In this document: piece by piece, positions 24,503-33,028 of the stretch
Layout: each line of letters opens with the position of its first letter
Numbering within the stretch: the stretch's first letter is position 1
Source: Paractinoplanes pyxinae
GTDB taxonomy: Bacteria > Actinomycetota > Actinomycetes > Mycobacteriales > Micromonosporaceae
Assembly: GCF_026626335.1 (NCBI RefSeq)
Contig: NZ_JAPNTZ010000026.1
Span: 25,153 to 89,152 of the forward strand
Direction of reading: 5' to 3'
Length of the DNA: 64,000 nt
Position numbers and translations under genes: made by a program
The notes under the pieces: generated by a model
Seen by the model: the letters and a program-made list of their open reading frames with translations, nothing else
What the model was told of the DNA's origin: nothing
Databases searched by the model: none

Positions 24503-24600
24503 CCGCGCGCCTCCACTTCGGAGTGCCGCACGGCGGGCTGCTCCCGATCGCGCGGGCCACCAGAAACCCTAGTGGCGCCGCGCAACGGAGAACTGTCGCT

Positions 24601-25374
24601 TTACTTACCCGTCAGCTTTTCGAGGTCGACGACGTCCTTGGCGGCCGGCGCCACGATGTCCGCGAACTCCGCCCCGAACTCGGTGAAGTCGAGACCGCCC
24701 TCGGCCGCGTCCTTGCTCTCGATGCGCAGCGGGTAGGGCTCGCCGGTGGTGGCGATGTAGAGGGTGCCGCCGTCCTTCGAGTTGTCGACCAGGCCGATCG
24801 CCGGCTTGCCGTTGACGTCCTTGGCCTTGCCCTTCGTGACCTTGCCGTCGGCGTCGAGCATCGAGTCGATGTCGGAGAAGCCGAACATGTCGGCGGTGTC
24901 CTTGTCGCCCGCCTTGACGATCACCCAGCGGTCGCCGATCAGCTGGGCCATCTGCTCGCCCTGGCCCTTGCCGCCGCCGCTCATGGCCCAGAAAGCGGCG
25001 TCGGGCCGGATGTAGCGCTTGCCGCCGACCTCGAGCAGTTCGACGCTGGGGCCGCCCATCGACAGCTTGCCCTTGACCTTGGTGCCGTCGGTCTTGAAGT
25101 CGAGACCCATCTTGTCGCCGTCGGTGACGATGTCACCCTTCATGCGGAACGAGCCGGCCTTCTTGAGCGCGGCCTTCGCCTTGTCCAGGATCGCCTCCGC
25201 CTCGAGCGCCTCGACGCCGTTGCCGGCGGGCGCGGCCGACGTGGCCGGCGCGGCGGTGGTGGCCTGCGCGGCGGGCGCGGCCGGGTCGGCGTCGTCGTTC
25301 TGACCGGCGCAGCCGCCGGCCAGCAGGGCCGCCGACGCCAGCGCGACCACCGCGCCGCTGTACTTGACCTTCAT
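24601..25374 (-). CDS. LppX/LprAFG-like lipoprotein
   Basis: I use ATG 25374 (MKVKYSGAVVALASAALLAG) with GGGGGAAAG upstream. The signal peptide ends in a lipobox LAGGC, so the mature protein is lipid-anchored outside the membrane. An Ala/Pro/Thr linker (about 28-50) precedes a domain with AILDKAKAALKKAGSFRMKG and YPLRIESKDAAEGGLDFTEF, the pattern of LppX/LprG-like lipid-binding lipoproteins of actinobacteria. 257 aa. It lies upstream of, and in the same direction as, the peroxidase fusion gene (98-nt gap). A link through lipid is suggestive only. Confidence 0.82.
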   Translation of the reverse strand: MKVKYSGAVVALASAALLAGGCAGQNDDADPAAPAAQATTAAPATSAAPAGNGVEALEAEAILDKAKAALKKAGSFRMKGDIVTDGDKMGLDFKTDGTKVKGKLSMGGPSVELLEVGGKRYIRPDAAFWAMSGGGKGQGEQMAQLIGDRWVIVKAGDKDTADMFGFSDIDSMLDADGKVTKGKAKDVNGKPAIGLVDNSKDGGTLYIATTGEPYPLRIESKDAAEGGLDFTEFGAEFADIVAPAAKDVVDLEKLTGK

Positions 25375-25448
25375 GATGCTTTCCCCCGAATGACTCGCCC
25401 CGATCGACTCGTGCCTATCGGTGGCGGCGACGAAGGTATCAGCGCGGC

Positions 25449-25640
25449 TCAAGCGGGTTCCGGCACCCCTCCCGGTTCCGGCGAGGGCTCGACGTCGGGC
25501 TCCACGATCGGCTCGACCGGCGCCGGCGGCAGCGGGTCCGGGCTGCCCGGCTCCAGCTCACCCGGGTCGTCCGGGATGGGCGCGCCCGGGTCGAGGGGCG
25601 GGTACTTGTCCGGGTCGGTGGGCAGGTTCTGTACCGGCAT
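25449..25640 (-). CDS. Small acidic proline-rich protein, 63 aa
   Basis: The ATG at 25640 is preceded by AGGAG. The 63-aa product is a run of Pro, Glu and Asp (for example DPDKYPPLDPGAPIPDDPGE) ending PEPA, with no hydrophobic segment. It looks like a disordered cytoplasmic or linker-like protein. It lies upstream of the lipoprotein gene in the same direction. Function unknown. Confidence 0.55.
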   Translation of the reverse strand: MPVQNLPTDPDKYPPLDPGAPIPDDPGELEPGSPDPLPPAPVEPIVEPDVEPSPEPGGVPEPA

Positions 25641-25780
25641 GGCGTCTCCTTTGTCGCTTTCCGCCGACCTACCCTCAAGATCGCCGGCCGAAACCCAGTC
25701 CCAGTTCCGCCGTACGAGGTCACGCCCCCCGCGGTGTGGCGCGGCGAGCAATCGACGGAGCCTCCGGCTATGGTGTACGC

Positions 25781-25981
25781 ATGGTGATGGCGGCAGTGCT
25801 GACGGCGATCTTGATGATCGTCGCTGCCGTTGCCGTCGTTGCCCGCCGCCCCGTGCCGCCCGCGCCGACGCTGCTCGCCTCCAAGGCCCAGCCGCCCGCC
25901 GCCGACCGCACAGCCGGCCTCATCCCGCAGTTCGTCGCGGGCCCCCGCGGTTCCCGCGCGCCGCCGGCCGCGACAGTCTGA
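25781..25981 (+). CDS. Small membrane protein, 66 aa
   Basis: The ATG at 25781 gives MVMAAVLTAILMIVAAVAVV, a single N-terminal membrane segment, then a Pro/Ala-rich tail ending PPAATV. It has no recognisable family. It is divergent from the acidic protein gene at 25640. A longer frame upstream is a shadow of the minus-strand genes. I cannot exclude that it is a chance frame. Confidence 0.4.
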   Translation: MVMAAVLTAILMIVAAVAVVARRPVPPAPTLLASKAQPPAADRTAGLIPQFVAGPRGSRAPPAATV

Positions 25982-26306
25982 CCGTCACCTTCCCGACGGT
26001 CGCAGCCCCACCGGCCCGACCGCCGATCCCTGGCGCTCGCAGCGTGGCCCGGCCGCCTCTTCCGACGGCCCCCACCCACCCGGCCTGACCGTCATCCACC
26101 GGTCACGACCCTCCCGATCGACCGTCACCCCCTCCGCAGTCGCCAGGTTCCCTGTCCGACCACCGGAGGACCAACGGTCGCACCTCCTGCCCTATCCGAC
26201 CGCCGCAGCACAGCGGTCGCCAGCCTCCCGGCCCGGCCGTCGGATCAACGACGGCCACCGCCAGACCCGCACCCGCATCGCGAAGGAACGGACGGACGGA
26301 CTCGAC
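25982..26306. other. Gene-free, Pro/Arg-codon-like low-complexity DNA
   Basis: This 325-nt stretch is rich in GACCG, CCGGTC and CCCG runs and has no frame I would call a gene. It lies just before the coiled-coil membrane protein gene and may contain its promoter, but I see no clear motif. Confidence 0.4.
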
Positions 26307-27068
26307 ATGAACGTGGTCGCTGAAATGCTGCTGAGCGAGCCGGCTCCCATGGCCATCTGGGCGACGCTGATGCTGCTCACCTTCCCGGCCCTGCTCGTTC
26401 TGGGCAGCCCCGAGACGATGCGCCGCCCCCGCCGCGCGGCCCGGGAGTTCGTCGCCGCCCTGCGCGGCCGCAGCGCCGAGTTGCAGCGCCGGACCGAGGA
26501 GGCCGCCGAGTCGGCCCGCTTCGCCGACGAGATCCAGGTTGCCGCCGACCGGGCCGACACCGGCGCCCGGCGCTGGCAGGAGGCCTGGGAGCGGTCCGAG
26601 CAGGAGCTGAACGACGCCTACACGGCCTGGCTGGAGGCCGACGCCCGCCTGCGCACCGCCACCTCGGCCGCCGCCTGGGGCACGCCGTGGTCGGTGCGCA
26701 CCTGCGAGGAGTACGCGGCCCGCCAGCGCTACCTGCACCGCGAGGTCACCGCCGCCGCCGAGCGGGGCGAACTCCCGGCCGACGCGGTCGCCGACGCCCT
26801 GGCCGAGCGGGCCGGCTGGGACGCCCGCCTGCACCCGGTCGAGCAGCACCTGGTCATCACCCGCGCCTCGGTGGCCTGGCTGCGCGAGCGCTACGAGCGC
26901 GCGGTCGTCGCCGAGCGCCAGGCCTGGCACGACGCCGACGCGGCCCGCCGCGCCGCCGGCAGCCTCCGCCACGAGGCCATCGTCGCCGCCACGCTCGTTA
27001 TCCCCGCACCCCAGGGCCGCACCCTCACCCCGGCCCGCCGCCGCGCCGTCGCCGTGCCCGCCATGTGA
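26307..27068 (+). CDS. Membrane-anchored coiled-coil protein, unknown function
   Basis: The ATG at 26307 gives 253 aa. Residues about 10-33 form one membrane segment (MAIWATLMLLTFPALLVLGS). The rest is an almost uninterrupted helical, Ala/Arg/Glu-rich region (about 45-235) that looks like coiled coil, for example ERSEQELNDAYTAWLEADAR. Its topology suggests a cytoplasmic scaffold. I do not recognise the family. It is convergent with lacI. Confidence 0.6.
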   Translation: MNVVAEMLLSEPAPMAIWATLMLLTFPALLVLGSPETMRRPRRAAREFVAALRGRSAELQRRTEEAAESARFADEIQVAADRADTGARRWQEAWERSEQELNDAYTAWLEADARLRTATSAAAWGTPWSVRTCEEYAARQRYLHREVTAAAERGELPADAVADALAERAGWDARLHPVEQHLVITRASVAWLRERYERAVVAERQAWHDADAARRAAGSLRHEAIVAATLVIPAPQGRTLTPARRRAVAVPAM

Positions 27069-27117
27069 TCCCAGCCCGGCGGCGCAGAAGTGCCGCCAAC
27101 AACCACGGTGTGAGCAC

Positions 27118-28107
27118 CTAGGCCGGCGGCGCGGTAGTGCCGCGGACGACCAAGTGCGGCGGGACGATGATCTCGCGGCGGGTGATCGGCTCGTTCTGCA
27201 CGCGGGCGATGGCCCGGGTCAAGGCGGAGCGGGTCATCGTGGTGACGTCCTGGGCGACTGTGGTCAGGTTGATGTGGGCCAGGCGGGCCAGGCTGCTGTC
27301 GTCGTAGCCGACCATGCTGAGCTCGTCCGGCACAGCGATTCCGTTGCGGGACAACACGTCCAGGACGCCGGTGGCGCAGCGGTCATTGAACACTGTCACC
27401 GCGGTCGGCGGGTCGGCGAGCAGGGCCCGGGCCGCCGCGGCGCCCTCGGATTCGGTGAGGCCGCCGGGGAGGATGCGGCCGGTCAGGCCGTGGCGATCCA
27501 TCGCGGCCCGGTAGCCGCGTCGGCGTTCGGCGGCGCCGGGGGCGCGGCCGCCGTCGATGTGGGCGATAGCAGTGTGGCCGAGGCCGGCCAGGTGGTCGAC
27601 GGCCAGCCCGGAGCCCTCGGCGTCGGCGCTCCGGACGACGTCGACGCCGGTGTGCCGTACGGGACGCGCCAAGGACACCACCGGCATGCGGCCCGACAGC
27701 CGCGCCAGGCTCGCCGCCGACGAGTGCGGGCCCAGCAGGATCAGCGCCTCGCAGCGGTCCTGCAGCAGGCCGGCGATCGCCTCGGCCTCGTCGCGGTCGG
27801 CGGTCACCGCGCTCAGCGCCAGCTCGTAGCCGGTTTCCCGGGCGGCCGTGTAGAGGCCGGTGACCAGGTCGGCGTGGAACGGGTGCTGGATGCCGAAGAC
27901 GACGCCGAGCAGCCGGCTGCGACCGCTGCGCAGCAGGCGGGCCCGACTGTCCGGCTGGTAGCCGAGCTGGCCGGCCGCCTCGAGCACCCGCCGGCGGGTC
28001 TCGGCGCCGGCCCCGGGCTCGTCCCGCATGACCAGCGAGACCAGGGACTTCGAGACCCCGGCCCGCTCGGCCACGTCGGTCAGCGTGGGCCTGCGTTCGT
28101 CGCGCAC
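27118..28107 (-). CDS. LacI-family transcriptional repressor
   Basis: The 329-aa protein starts at GTG and has the LacI head (TLTDVAERAGVSKSLVSLVM at 8-27), the hinge, then a periplasmic-binding-protein-like core (LLGVVFGIQHPFHADLVTGL, VTVFNDRCATGVLDVLSRNG, MVGYDDSSLARLAHINLTTV). It is divergent from the dehydrogenase/isomerase pair at 28203. Two palindromes in the gap, TGGAACGTTCCA, are likely its operators, so it probably represses both transcripts until a sugar-related ligand binds. The inducer is unknown. Confidence 0.93.
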   Translation of the reverse strand: MRDERRPTLTDVAERAGVSKSLVSLVMRDEPGAGAETRRRVLEAAGQLGYQPDSRARLLRSGRSRLLGVVFGIQHPFHADLVTGLYTAARETGYELALSAVTADRDEAEAIAGLLQDRCEALILLGPHSSAASLARLSGRMPVVSLARPVRHTGVDVVRSADAEGSGLAVDHLAGLGHTAIAHIDGGRAPGAAERRRGYRAAMDRHGLTGRILPGGLTESEGAAAARALLADPPTAVTVFNDRCATGVLDVLSRNGIAVPDELSMVGYDDSSLARLAHINLTTVAQDVTTMTRSALTRAIARVQNEPITRREIIVPPHLVVRGTTAPPA

Positions 28108-28129
28108 CCCGACAGCGTAATCGCATCAT

Positions 28130-28186
28130 CTGGAACGTTCCAGCTCGAGTCTTGACCGGCCGTGCTGCTGCCTGGAACGTTCCAGG
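28130..28186. promoter_or_regulatory. Paired LacI operators
   Basis: CTGGAACGTTCCAG (28130-28143) and CCTGGAACGTTCCAGG (28171-28186) are perfect palindromes with the same core. Their centres are 42 nt apart, close to four helical turns, which would suit two dimers on the same DNA face or a looped tetramer. They sit between lacI and the dehydrogenase gene. Confidence 0.8.
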
Positions 28187-28202
28187 GCAAGGAGGCGACG
28201 AC

Positions 28203-29189
28203 ATGGTGGGTGTAGCGCTGATCGGGTCCGGGCGGATGGGCCTGTTCCACGGTGAGACCTTGAGCCGGCGGCTGCCCGGCGTGCGGCTGGTCGCGGTGGC
28301 CGATCCGGTCCCGGGAGCAGCCGCGAAGCTGGGCGCGGAACGCGAATACACGGACCCCGAACAGGTCTGGACCGATTCCGATGTGGACGCTGTGGTCATC
28401 GCCGCGCCGGCCCGCTTCCATGCCGGCCTGGCGGTGGCGGCGGCCCGGGCCGGCAAGCACATCTTCTGCGAGAAGCCGATGGCCACCACGCTGGCCGACG
28501 CCGACCGGGTCATCGACGCCACCCGCGCGGCCGGGGTCGTGCTGCAGGTGGGCTTCAACCGGCGGTTCGCGCCCGACTGGGCGGCCGCCCGCGCTCTGAT
28601 CGACAGCGGGCAGGTCGGCACGCCGCGGCTGCTGCGCTCGCTCACCCGCGACCCCGGCGGCTTCGACCCGGCGCGGGTCGCGCCCGGCACCATCTTCCTC
28701 GAGACGCTGATCCACGACTTCGACACGCTGCGGTTCCTCAACCCCGGCTCCGAGGCCGTCCAGGTGCACGCCTTCGCCGACGCGCTGGTCGAACCGGAAT
28801 GGCGCGACCGCGGGCTGCTCGACACCGCCGTGGTCACGGTGCGGTTCGGCAACGGCGCGGTCGGCACGGCTGAGGCCTGCTTCGAGGCGAGCTACGGCTA
28901 CGACGTACGCGGGGAAGTTCTTGGTTCGGGTGGCATGCTCGCCATGGGCGACGGCCGGCGCACCGGGATGACCTTCTCCGGCCCGGACGGCCGGGTCGTC
29001 GAGACCGCGCGCGGCGACCAGGAGCTGTTCGCCGGGGCGTACATCGCCGAACTGGCCGCTTTCACCGACGCCGTGCGCGCGGGCACGCCGCCCCGGGTGA
29101 CCGGCGAGGACGCCCGCGCCGCACTGGCCATCGCCTTGGCCGCGGGCGAGTCCGCGCGTACGGGAAAAGTGACTGAGGTGGCGAAGTGA
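28203..29189 (+). CDS. Gfo/Idh/MocA-family dehydrogenase (inositol-2-dehydrogenase-like)
   Basis: The ATG at 28203 has GGAGG 7 nt upstream. The 328-aa protein has a Rossmann GSGRMGLFHG near 8-17, the EKP motif in FCEKPMATTL near 93, and IHDFDTLRFLNP near 173-184 (catalytic Asp/His site of the family). It probably oxidises a sugar or inositol with NAD(P)+. It overlaps the next gene by 4 nt and is the first gene of a two-gene operon under LacI. It resembles inositol dehydrogenases, but no other inositol genes are nearby, so the substrate is open. Confidence 0.88.
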   Translation: MVGVALIGSGRMGLFHGETLSRRLPGVRLVAVADPVPGAAAKLGAEREYTDPEQVWTDSDVDAVVIAAPARFHAGLAVAAARAGKHIFCEKPMATTLADADRVIDATRAAGVVLQVGFNRRFAPDWAAARALIDSGQVGTPRLLRSLTRDPGGFDPARVAPGTIFLETLIHDFDTLRFLNPGSEAVQVHAFADALVEPEWRDRGLLDTAVVTVRFGNGAVGTAEACFEASYGYDVRGEVLGSGGMLAMGDGRRTGMTFSGPDGRVVETARGDQELFAGAYIAELAAFTDAVRAGTPPRVTGEDARAALAIALAAGESARTGKVTEVAK

Positions 29190-29959
29190 GGCTGGCCGTC
29201 TGCGCGGAGATGGTATTTCTGGACCGGCCGATCGAGGAGCGGATCCGGCGGATCGACGAGCTCGGCTTCGAGGCGGAGATCTGGGGCTGGGCCACGAAGG
29301 ATCTGGACGCGCTGGCCAAGACGGGCGCGACCATCTCGTCGATGACCGGGTATCTGACCGGCACGCTGGCCGACCCGGACGGCGCCCGGGAGTTGCTGCG
29401 CACGGCACGGCTGTCGCTCGAGGCGGCCGAACGACTGGACTGCGCCCGGCTCAACCTGCACGGCACCGGCCTCGACGAGCGCGGCCTGCCCGTGGTGCCC
29501 GCCGCCGAGGTGACCCCGGCCATGTGGCTGACTGCCGCCCGCACGCTCGAACGCCTGGCCGACCTCGGTGAGCAGGCCGGCCGGGTCTTCACGCTGGAGA
29601 ACCTCAACACCGCGGTCGACCACCCGGGCGTGCCGTTCGCCCGCGCCTCGGACACGATCGCCCTGGTCGAGGCGGTCGGCCGCCCGCATCTGCGGCTCAA
29701 CCTCGACCTGTACCACGCGCAGATCGGCGAGGGGAACCTGATCGAGCTGGTCGAACGGGCCCTCCCCCTGATCGGCGAGATCCAGGTCGCCGACGTGCCC
29801 GGCCGGCGCGAGCCGGGCACCGGCGAGATCCACTACCCGGCCGTCGCGGCGGCCCTGCGGCGGCTCGGCTACCAGGGTGTCGTCGGCCTCGAGGCGTGGG
29901 CTTCAGGGTCGCCGGACGAGGCGCTGGCCCGGTTCCGGGACGCCTTCACCCAAGATTGA
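29186..29959 (+). CDS. Hydroxypyruvate isomerase-like TIM-barrel protein
   Basis: The 257-aa protein starts at GTG in a 4-nt overlap with the dehydrogenase gene. It belongs to the AP-endonuclease-2/sugar isomerase barrel family: ITERIRRIDELGFEAEIWGW-like start, FTLENLNTAVDHPG near 132, LRLNLDLYHAQIGEGNLIEL near 170 and GYQGVVGLEAWASG near 229. The Glu, Asp/His and Glu in these motifs would hold a divalent metal. It likely isomerises the product of the neighbouring dehydrogenase. Its 3' end overlaps the FhuF-like gene by 14 nt. Confidence 0.8.
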   Translation: MRLAVCAEMVFLDRPIEERIRRIDELGFEAEIWGWATKDLDALAKTGATISSMTGYLTGTLADPDGARELLRTARLSLEAAERLDCARLNLHGTGLDERGLPVVPAAEVTPAMWLTAARTLERLADLGEQAGRVFTLENLNTAVDHPGVPFARASDTIALVEAVGRPHLRLNLDLYHAQIGEGNLIELVERALPLIGEIQVADVPGRREPGTGEIHYPAVAAALRRLGYQGVVGLEAWASGSPDEALARFRDAFTQD

Positions 29960-30695
29960 CCTGGACCGGGGTGAAGCAGCAGTCCGTGCAGATTCGCGGC
30001 TCGGGCAGGGTGAAAGCCAGGCAACAGGTGCGCCGGCGCACCGTGACCAGGCCGGTCGGGTCGGCGCTCCACTCGACCAGGCTCTCCAGACCGAGCGCGC
30101 CCAGCAACGTCCCGACCTCCCGCGCCGAGGCGCCCGGGACGGCCCGGACGGCGTGGCGGGCGGCGTGTGCGATGCCGGCAGCCAGCGAGCCGAGCATCGG
30201 CCGCCGGCCCACCCGCACCTCTCGCTGCAGGGCCGCCAGCAGCGGCTGGACGTGTTCGCCGACCAACACCCGGCGTACCTCGCCCAGCAAGGCGGTCTCG
30301 TCGGGCACGACGGAGATCCCGGGCCCGGCCAGCGGGTCGGAGGCCAGCACCGCGGCCGGGGTGGCGGTGCGCAGGCCGAGCCGGACCGGGCCGCTGTCGA
30401 GCCGGATCAGGACGTCGGCGGCGGCCACCCGCGGCACGCGACGGGCGGCCACCCAGCTGAACGCGACCGGCAGGGACAGCCAGTACGAGTAGGCCTTCCA
30501 CATCAGAGCGGCCGCGACGTGCGGCGGCGCCGGCCAGTGCCGTTTCGCGGCCTCCAGCAGCAGCCCGACGTCGCCGTCGGCCGGCTGCCAGCCCGCCGGG
30601 TCGGTGACCACCAGGCCGGGGGCCAGGCCGGCCAGCCGCGTGGTGCCGAAGGCGCCCCTGATCGCGGCCAGCACCGGCCCGGCGTTCTCGTCCAC
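29946..30695 (-). CDS. FhuF-like ferric reductase / (2Fe-2S) protein
   Basis: The 249-aa protein ends with RRTCCLAFTLPEPRICTDCC, the Cys-Cys-x10-Cys-x2-Cys signature of FhuF-type 2Fe-2S ferric siderophore reductases. The N-terminal two-thirds is a helical domain with an aromatic patch (MWKAYSYWLSLPVAFSWVAA). It would release iron from siderophores in the cytosol. No siderophore transporter is adjacent. Convergent with the isomerase gene. Confidence 0.82.
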   Translation of the reverse strand: MDENAGPVLAAIRGAFGTTRLAGLAPGLVVTDPAGWQPADGDVGLLLEAAKRHWPAPPHVAAALMWKAYSYWLSLPVAFSWVAARRVPRVAAADVLIRLDSGPVRLGLRTATPAAVLASDPLAGPGISVVPDETALLGEVRRVLVGEHVQPLLAALQREVRVGRRPMLGSLAAGIAHAARHAVRAVPGASAREVGTLLGALGLESLVEWSADPTGLVTVRRRTCCLAFTLPEPRICTDCCFTPVQVNLG

Positions 30696-30728
30696 CCCTG
30701 ACCTATACCCGCCCGGCGCATCCCGACG

Positions 30729-31469
30729 CTACGAAGCCGACCACTCCTCGAACGTCGTCCGGCCGATCCGGGCCTCCCCCAGCGGGACCAGCGAGTCGCG
30801 CACGATGGGCACGCCGAAGTAGCCGGCTGCGGGATCCTCTTTGACGGGACGCTCGTCGCCCTGGGCGGCCAGCACCGGCCCGACGAACCGGGCGAAGGAC
30901 GCCCGCTCGGGTCCCGCGATCTCGGCCACTCCGCCGGCCGGCTCGCCGGTGACCACGTCGGCCAGGGCGCCGGCGACGTCGGCGGCGGCGATCGGCTGCA
31001 GGTCGGCGGCGGGCAGGACGATGACCCCGCCCTGGGCCATGCCGGCGCCGATGGTGGTCAGATTCTCGAAGAACTGCGTGGCCCGTACGATCGTGTAGGG
31101 CCGTCCCGACTCGGCGACCAGCCGTTCCTGCGCCGCCTTGGCGTTCAGGTAGCCGGGGTGCGAGAGCCGGTCCACCCCGACGATCGACAGCACGATGTGG
31201 TGCCTCACCCCGGCCGCCCGTCCCGCCTCCAGCAGCGTGCGGGTCGAAGTGGTGAAAAAGTTCATGATCACATCCGGCTCGAACGTCATGCGGTTGGTCA
31301 CGTCGACCACCGCGTCGGCCCCTTCCAGCGCCTCGGCCACGCCCTGCCCGGTGATCGTGTCGACCCCCGTCTCAAGCGCGGCCGGCACCACGTCATGCCC
31401 CTTCGGGCGCAGCAACTCGACGACCTTCGACCCGATGAGGCCGGTCCCCCCGGCAACGACGATGCGCAC
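30729..31469 (-). CDS. NAD(P)-binding SDR-like protein (NmrA/atypical SDR)
   Basis: GTG 31469 gives 246 aa (VRIVVAGGTGLIGSKVVELL). The glycine motif at 5-12 begins a Rossmann fold; later parts are AVVDVTNRMTFEPDV, AAGVRHHIVLSIVGVDRLSH and YTIVRATQFFENLTT. Such proteins act as oxidoreductases or redox sensors; the substrate is unknown. An upstream extension of the frame is not needed. It is divergent from the alpha/beta hydrolase gene. Confidence 0.85.
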   Translation of the reverse strand: MRIVVAGGTGLIGSKVVELLRPKGHDVVPAALETGVDTITGQGVAEALEGADAVVDVTNRMTFEPDVIMNFFTTSTRTLLEAGRAAGVRHHIVLSIVGVDRLSHPGYLNAKAAQERLVAESGRPYTIVRATQFFENLTTIGAGMAQGGVIVLPAADLQPIAAADVAGALADVVTGEPAGGVAEIAGPERASFARFVGPVLAAQGDERPVKEDPAAGYFGVPIVRDSLVPLGEARIGRTTFEEWSAS

Positions 31470-31589
31470 TGAACTCAACTCCCAACTCGGACAACTAATA
31501 TCCGCGAACGTATCGAGCCGGGGCGGCGACATAATCCGTCGTCCTACTGCATCTGTCACATCCGGCGCGTGCCGGCGGTCCTTGGTGTC

Positions 31590-32504
31590 ATGAGTGACAA
31601 GCGGATGAGCGTGCGGCACGTCACGACCGACGTGCTCGATGTCGCGTACCACGAGGCGGGGCCGGTCGACGGGCCGCCCGTGCTGTTGCTGCACGGTTTC
31701 CCGTACGACATCCACAGCTACGCCGAGGTCGCGCCCGCACTGGCCGGCTCCGGCCACCGGGTGATCGTGCCCTACCTGCGCGGGCACGGGCCGACCCGGT
31801 TCCTCAGCCCGGACACCCCACGCTCGGGTCAGCAGGCCGCGCTGGGGGCCGACGCGCTGGCCCTGATGGACGCGCTCGGCATCGAGCGGGCCGTCCTGGC
31901 CGGGTACGACTGGGGTGGCCGGGCGGCGTGCGTCGCGGCGGCCCTGCACCCGGAGCGGGTGGCCGGGATCGTGTCGGTCAACAGCTACCTGATCCAGGAC
32001 ATCGCGCTCGCCGATCAGCCGCTGCGGCCCGATCTGGAGGCCGGCTTCTGGTACTTCTTCTACTTCCTGACCGAGCGCGGGCGGGCCGGCCTCACCGCCG
32101 ACGCCCGGGGCATCGCCGAGGTGATCTGGCGCCGCAACTCACCGAAGTGGACGTTCGGCCCGGCCGAGCTCGACCGGGCGGCCGAGGCCTTCCTGAACCC
32201 CGACTACGTCGATGTGGTCCTGCATTCGTACCGGCATCGCTTAGGACACGCCCCGGGCGCCCCCGCCTACGCGCGAGACGAGGCCGCGCTGGCCGCCACT
32301 CCGCCGATCACCGTGCCCGCCGTGACGCTGGACGGCACGGCCGACGGCAACTTCCCGGCCACCGACGGCAGCCCGAGCGCCCTTCACTTCACCGGCCCGC
32401 GCGTGCATCATCAGGTGGCGGACGCCGGTCACAACCTGCCCCAGGAAGCGCCGGCCGCCTTCGCCGGCGCCGTCCGCGAGGTGACTGTCATGCGACTGTC
32501 ATGA
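31590..32504 (+). CDS. Alpha/beta hydrolase (epoxide hydrolase/dehalogenase-like)
   Basis: I use ATG 31590 (MSDKRMSVRHVTTD); ATG 31605 is possible. About 304 aa. The nucleophile motif is AGYDWGG near 101, with Asp as in epoxide hydrolases and dehalogenases rather than Ser. HGFPYDIHSY near 39 supplies the oxyanion region, and a C-terminal His sits in ADAGHNLPQEAP. It would hydrolyse epoxides, halides or esters; the substrate is unknown. It is divergent from the SDR-like gene. Confidence 0.85.
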   Translation: MSDKRMSVRHVTTDVLDVAYHEAGPVDGPPVLLLHGFPYDIHSYAEVAPALAGSGHRVIVPYLRGHGPTRFLSPDTPRSGQQAALGADALALMDALGIERAVLAGYDWGGRAACVAAALHPERVAGIVSVNSYLIQDIALADQPLRPDLEAGFWYFFYFLTERGRAGLTADARGIAEVIWRRNSPKWTFGPAELDRAAEAFLNPDYVDVVLHSYRHRLGHAPGAPAYARDEAALAATPPITVPAVTLDGTADGNFPATDGSPSALHFTGPRVHHQVADAGHNLPQEAPAAFAGAVREVTVMRLS

Positions 32505-32573
32505 GTTCGCGGGTCCTTTGCCACTCCGCCCGCCGACGGTGGAGTGAAGGGCCTGATGAGAGAGGGTGATGAC

Positions 32574-32960
32574 ATGCCGGCGGAAGAGGCCGTGGGATCG
32601 CGGGTGGCTCGCCGGCTGAGCCACGACATCGTCCTCACGCCGAGCGCGTTCGTGCTGCTCGGCGGCATCTGGCTGGTGATCACGCCGGTCGTCATCGACC
32701 ACGGCGTCTACCCGTGGTGGAACGACGTCATCGCCGGGGCGCTGCTGATCGGGCTCAGCGTGGCCCAGGTGGTCCGGCCCGGCCGGTCCCGGCGGCTGAG
32801 CGCGCTGGCCGCGTTGACCGGGGTGTGGATGATCGCGGCGCCCTTCCTGTTCGGCTATCACGAGCAGCACGGGGTGGCGTGGAGCGGCATGCTCGTCGGA
32901 GCCCTGGTGGCTTTCCTGTCGATCGTGAACGCGGTGACGGCGCGCCCGCCCCGGCGCTGA
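32574..32960 (+). CDS. SPW-repeat membrane protein
   Basis: ATG 32574 is preceded by AGAGGG. The 128-aa product has four membrane segments in two similar halves: LTPSAFVLLGGIWLVITPVV, then WWNDVIAGALLIGLSVAQVV, LAALTGVWMIAAPFLFGYHE and WSGMLVGALVAFLSIVNAVT. This matches SPW-repeat proteins (helix with trailing W-N-D/W-S), whose function is not known. An ATG 30 nt upstream is an alternative start. Confidence 0.7.
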   Translation: MPAEEAVGSRVARRLSHDIVLTPSAFVLLGGIWLVITPVVIDHGVYPWWNDVIAGALLIGLSVAQVVRPGRSRRLSALAALTGVWMIAAPFLFGYHEQHGVAWSGMLVGALVAFLSIVNAVTARPPRR

Positions 32961-33028
32961 GCGTCCGGCTTATGCGGTTGCGCCTCTGAGCCATTCACCG
33001 TCTCATCGTGCGCCGCTGTACTGGGGGC

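Noticed and set aside
28203..29959. Complete inositol catabolism operon
   Set aside because: Only a dehydrogenase and an isomerase are present; IolB, C, D, E and transporter are not seen.
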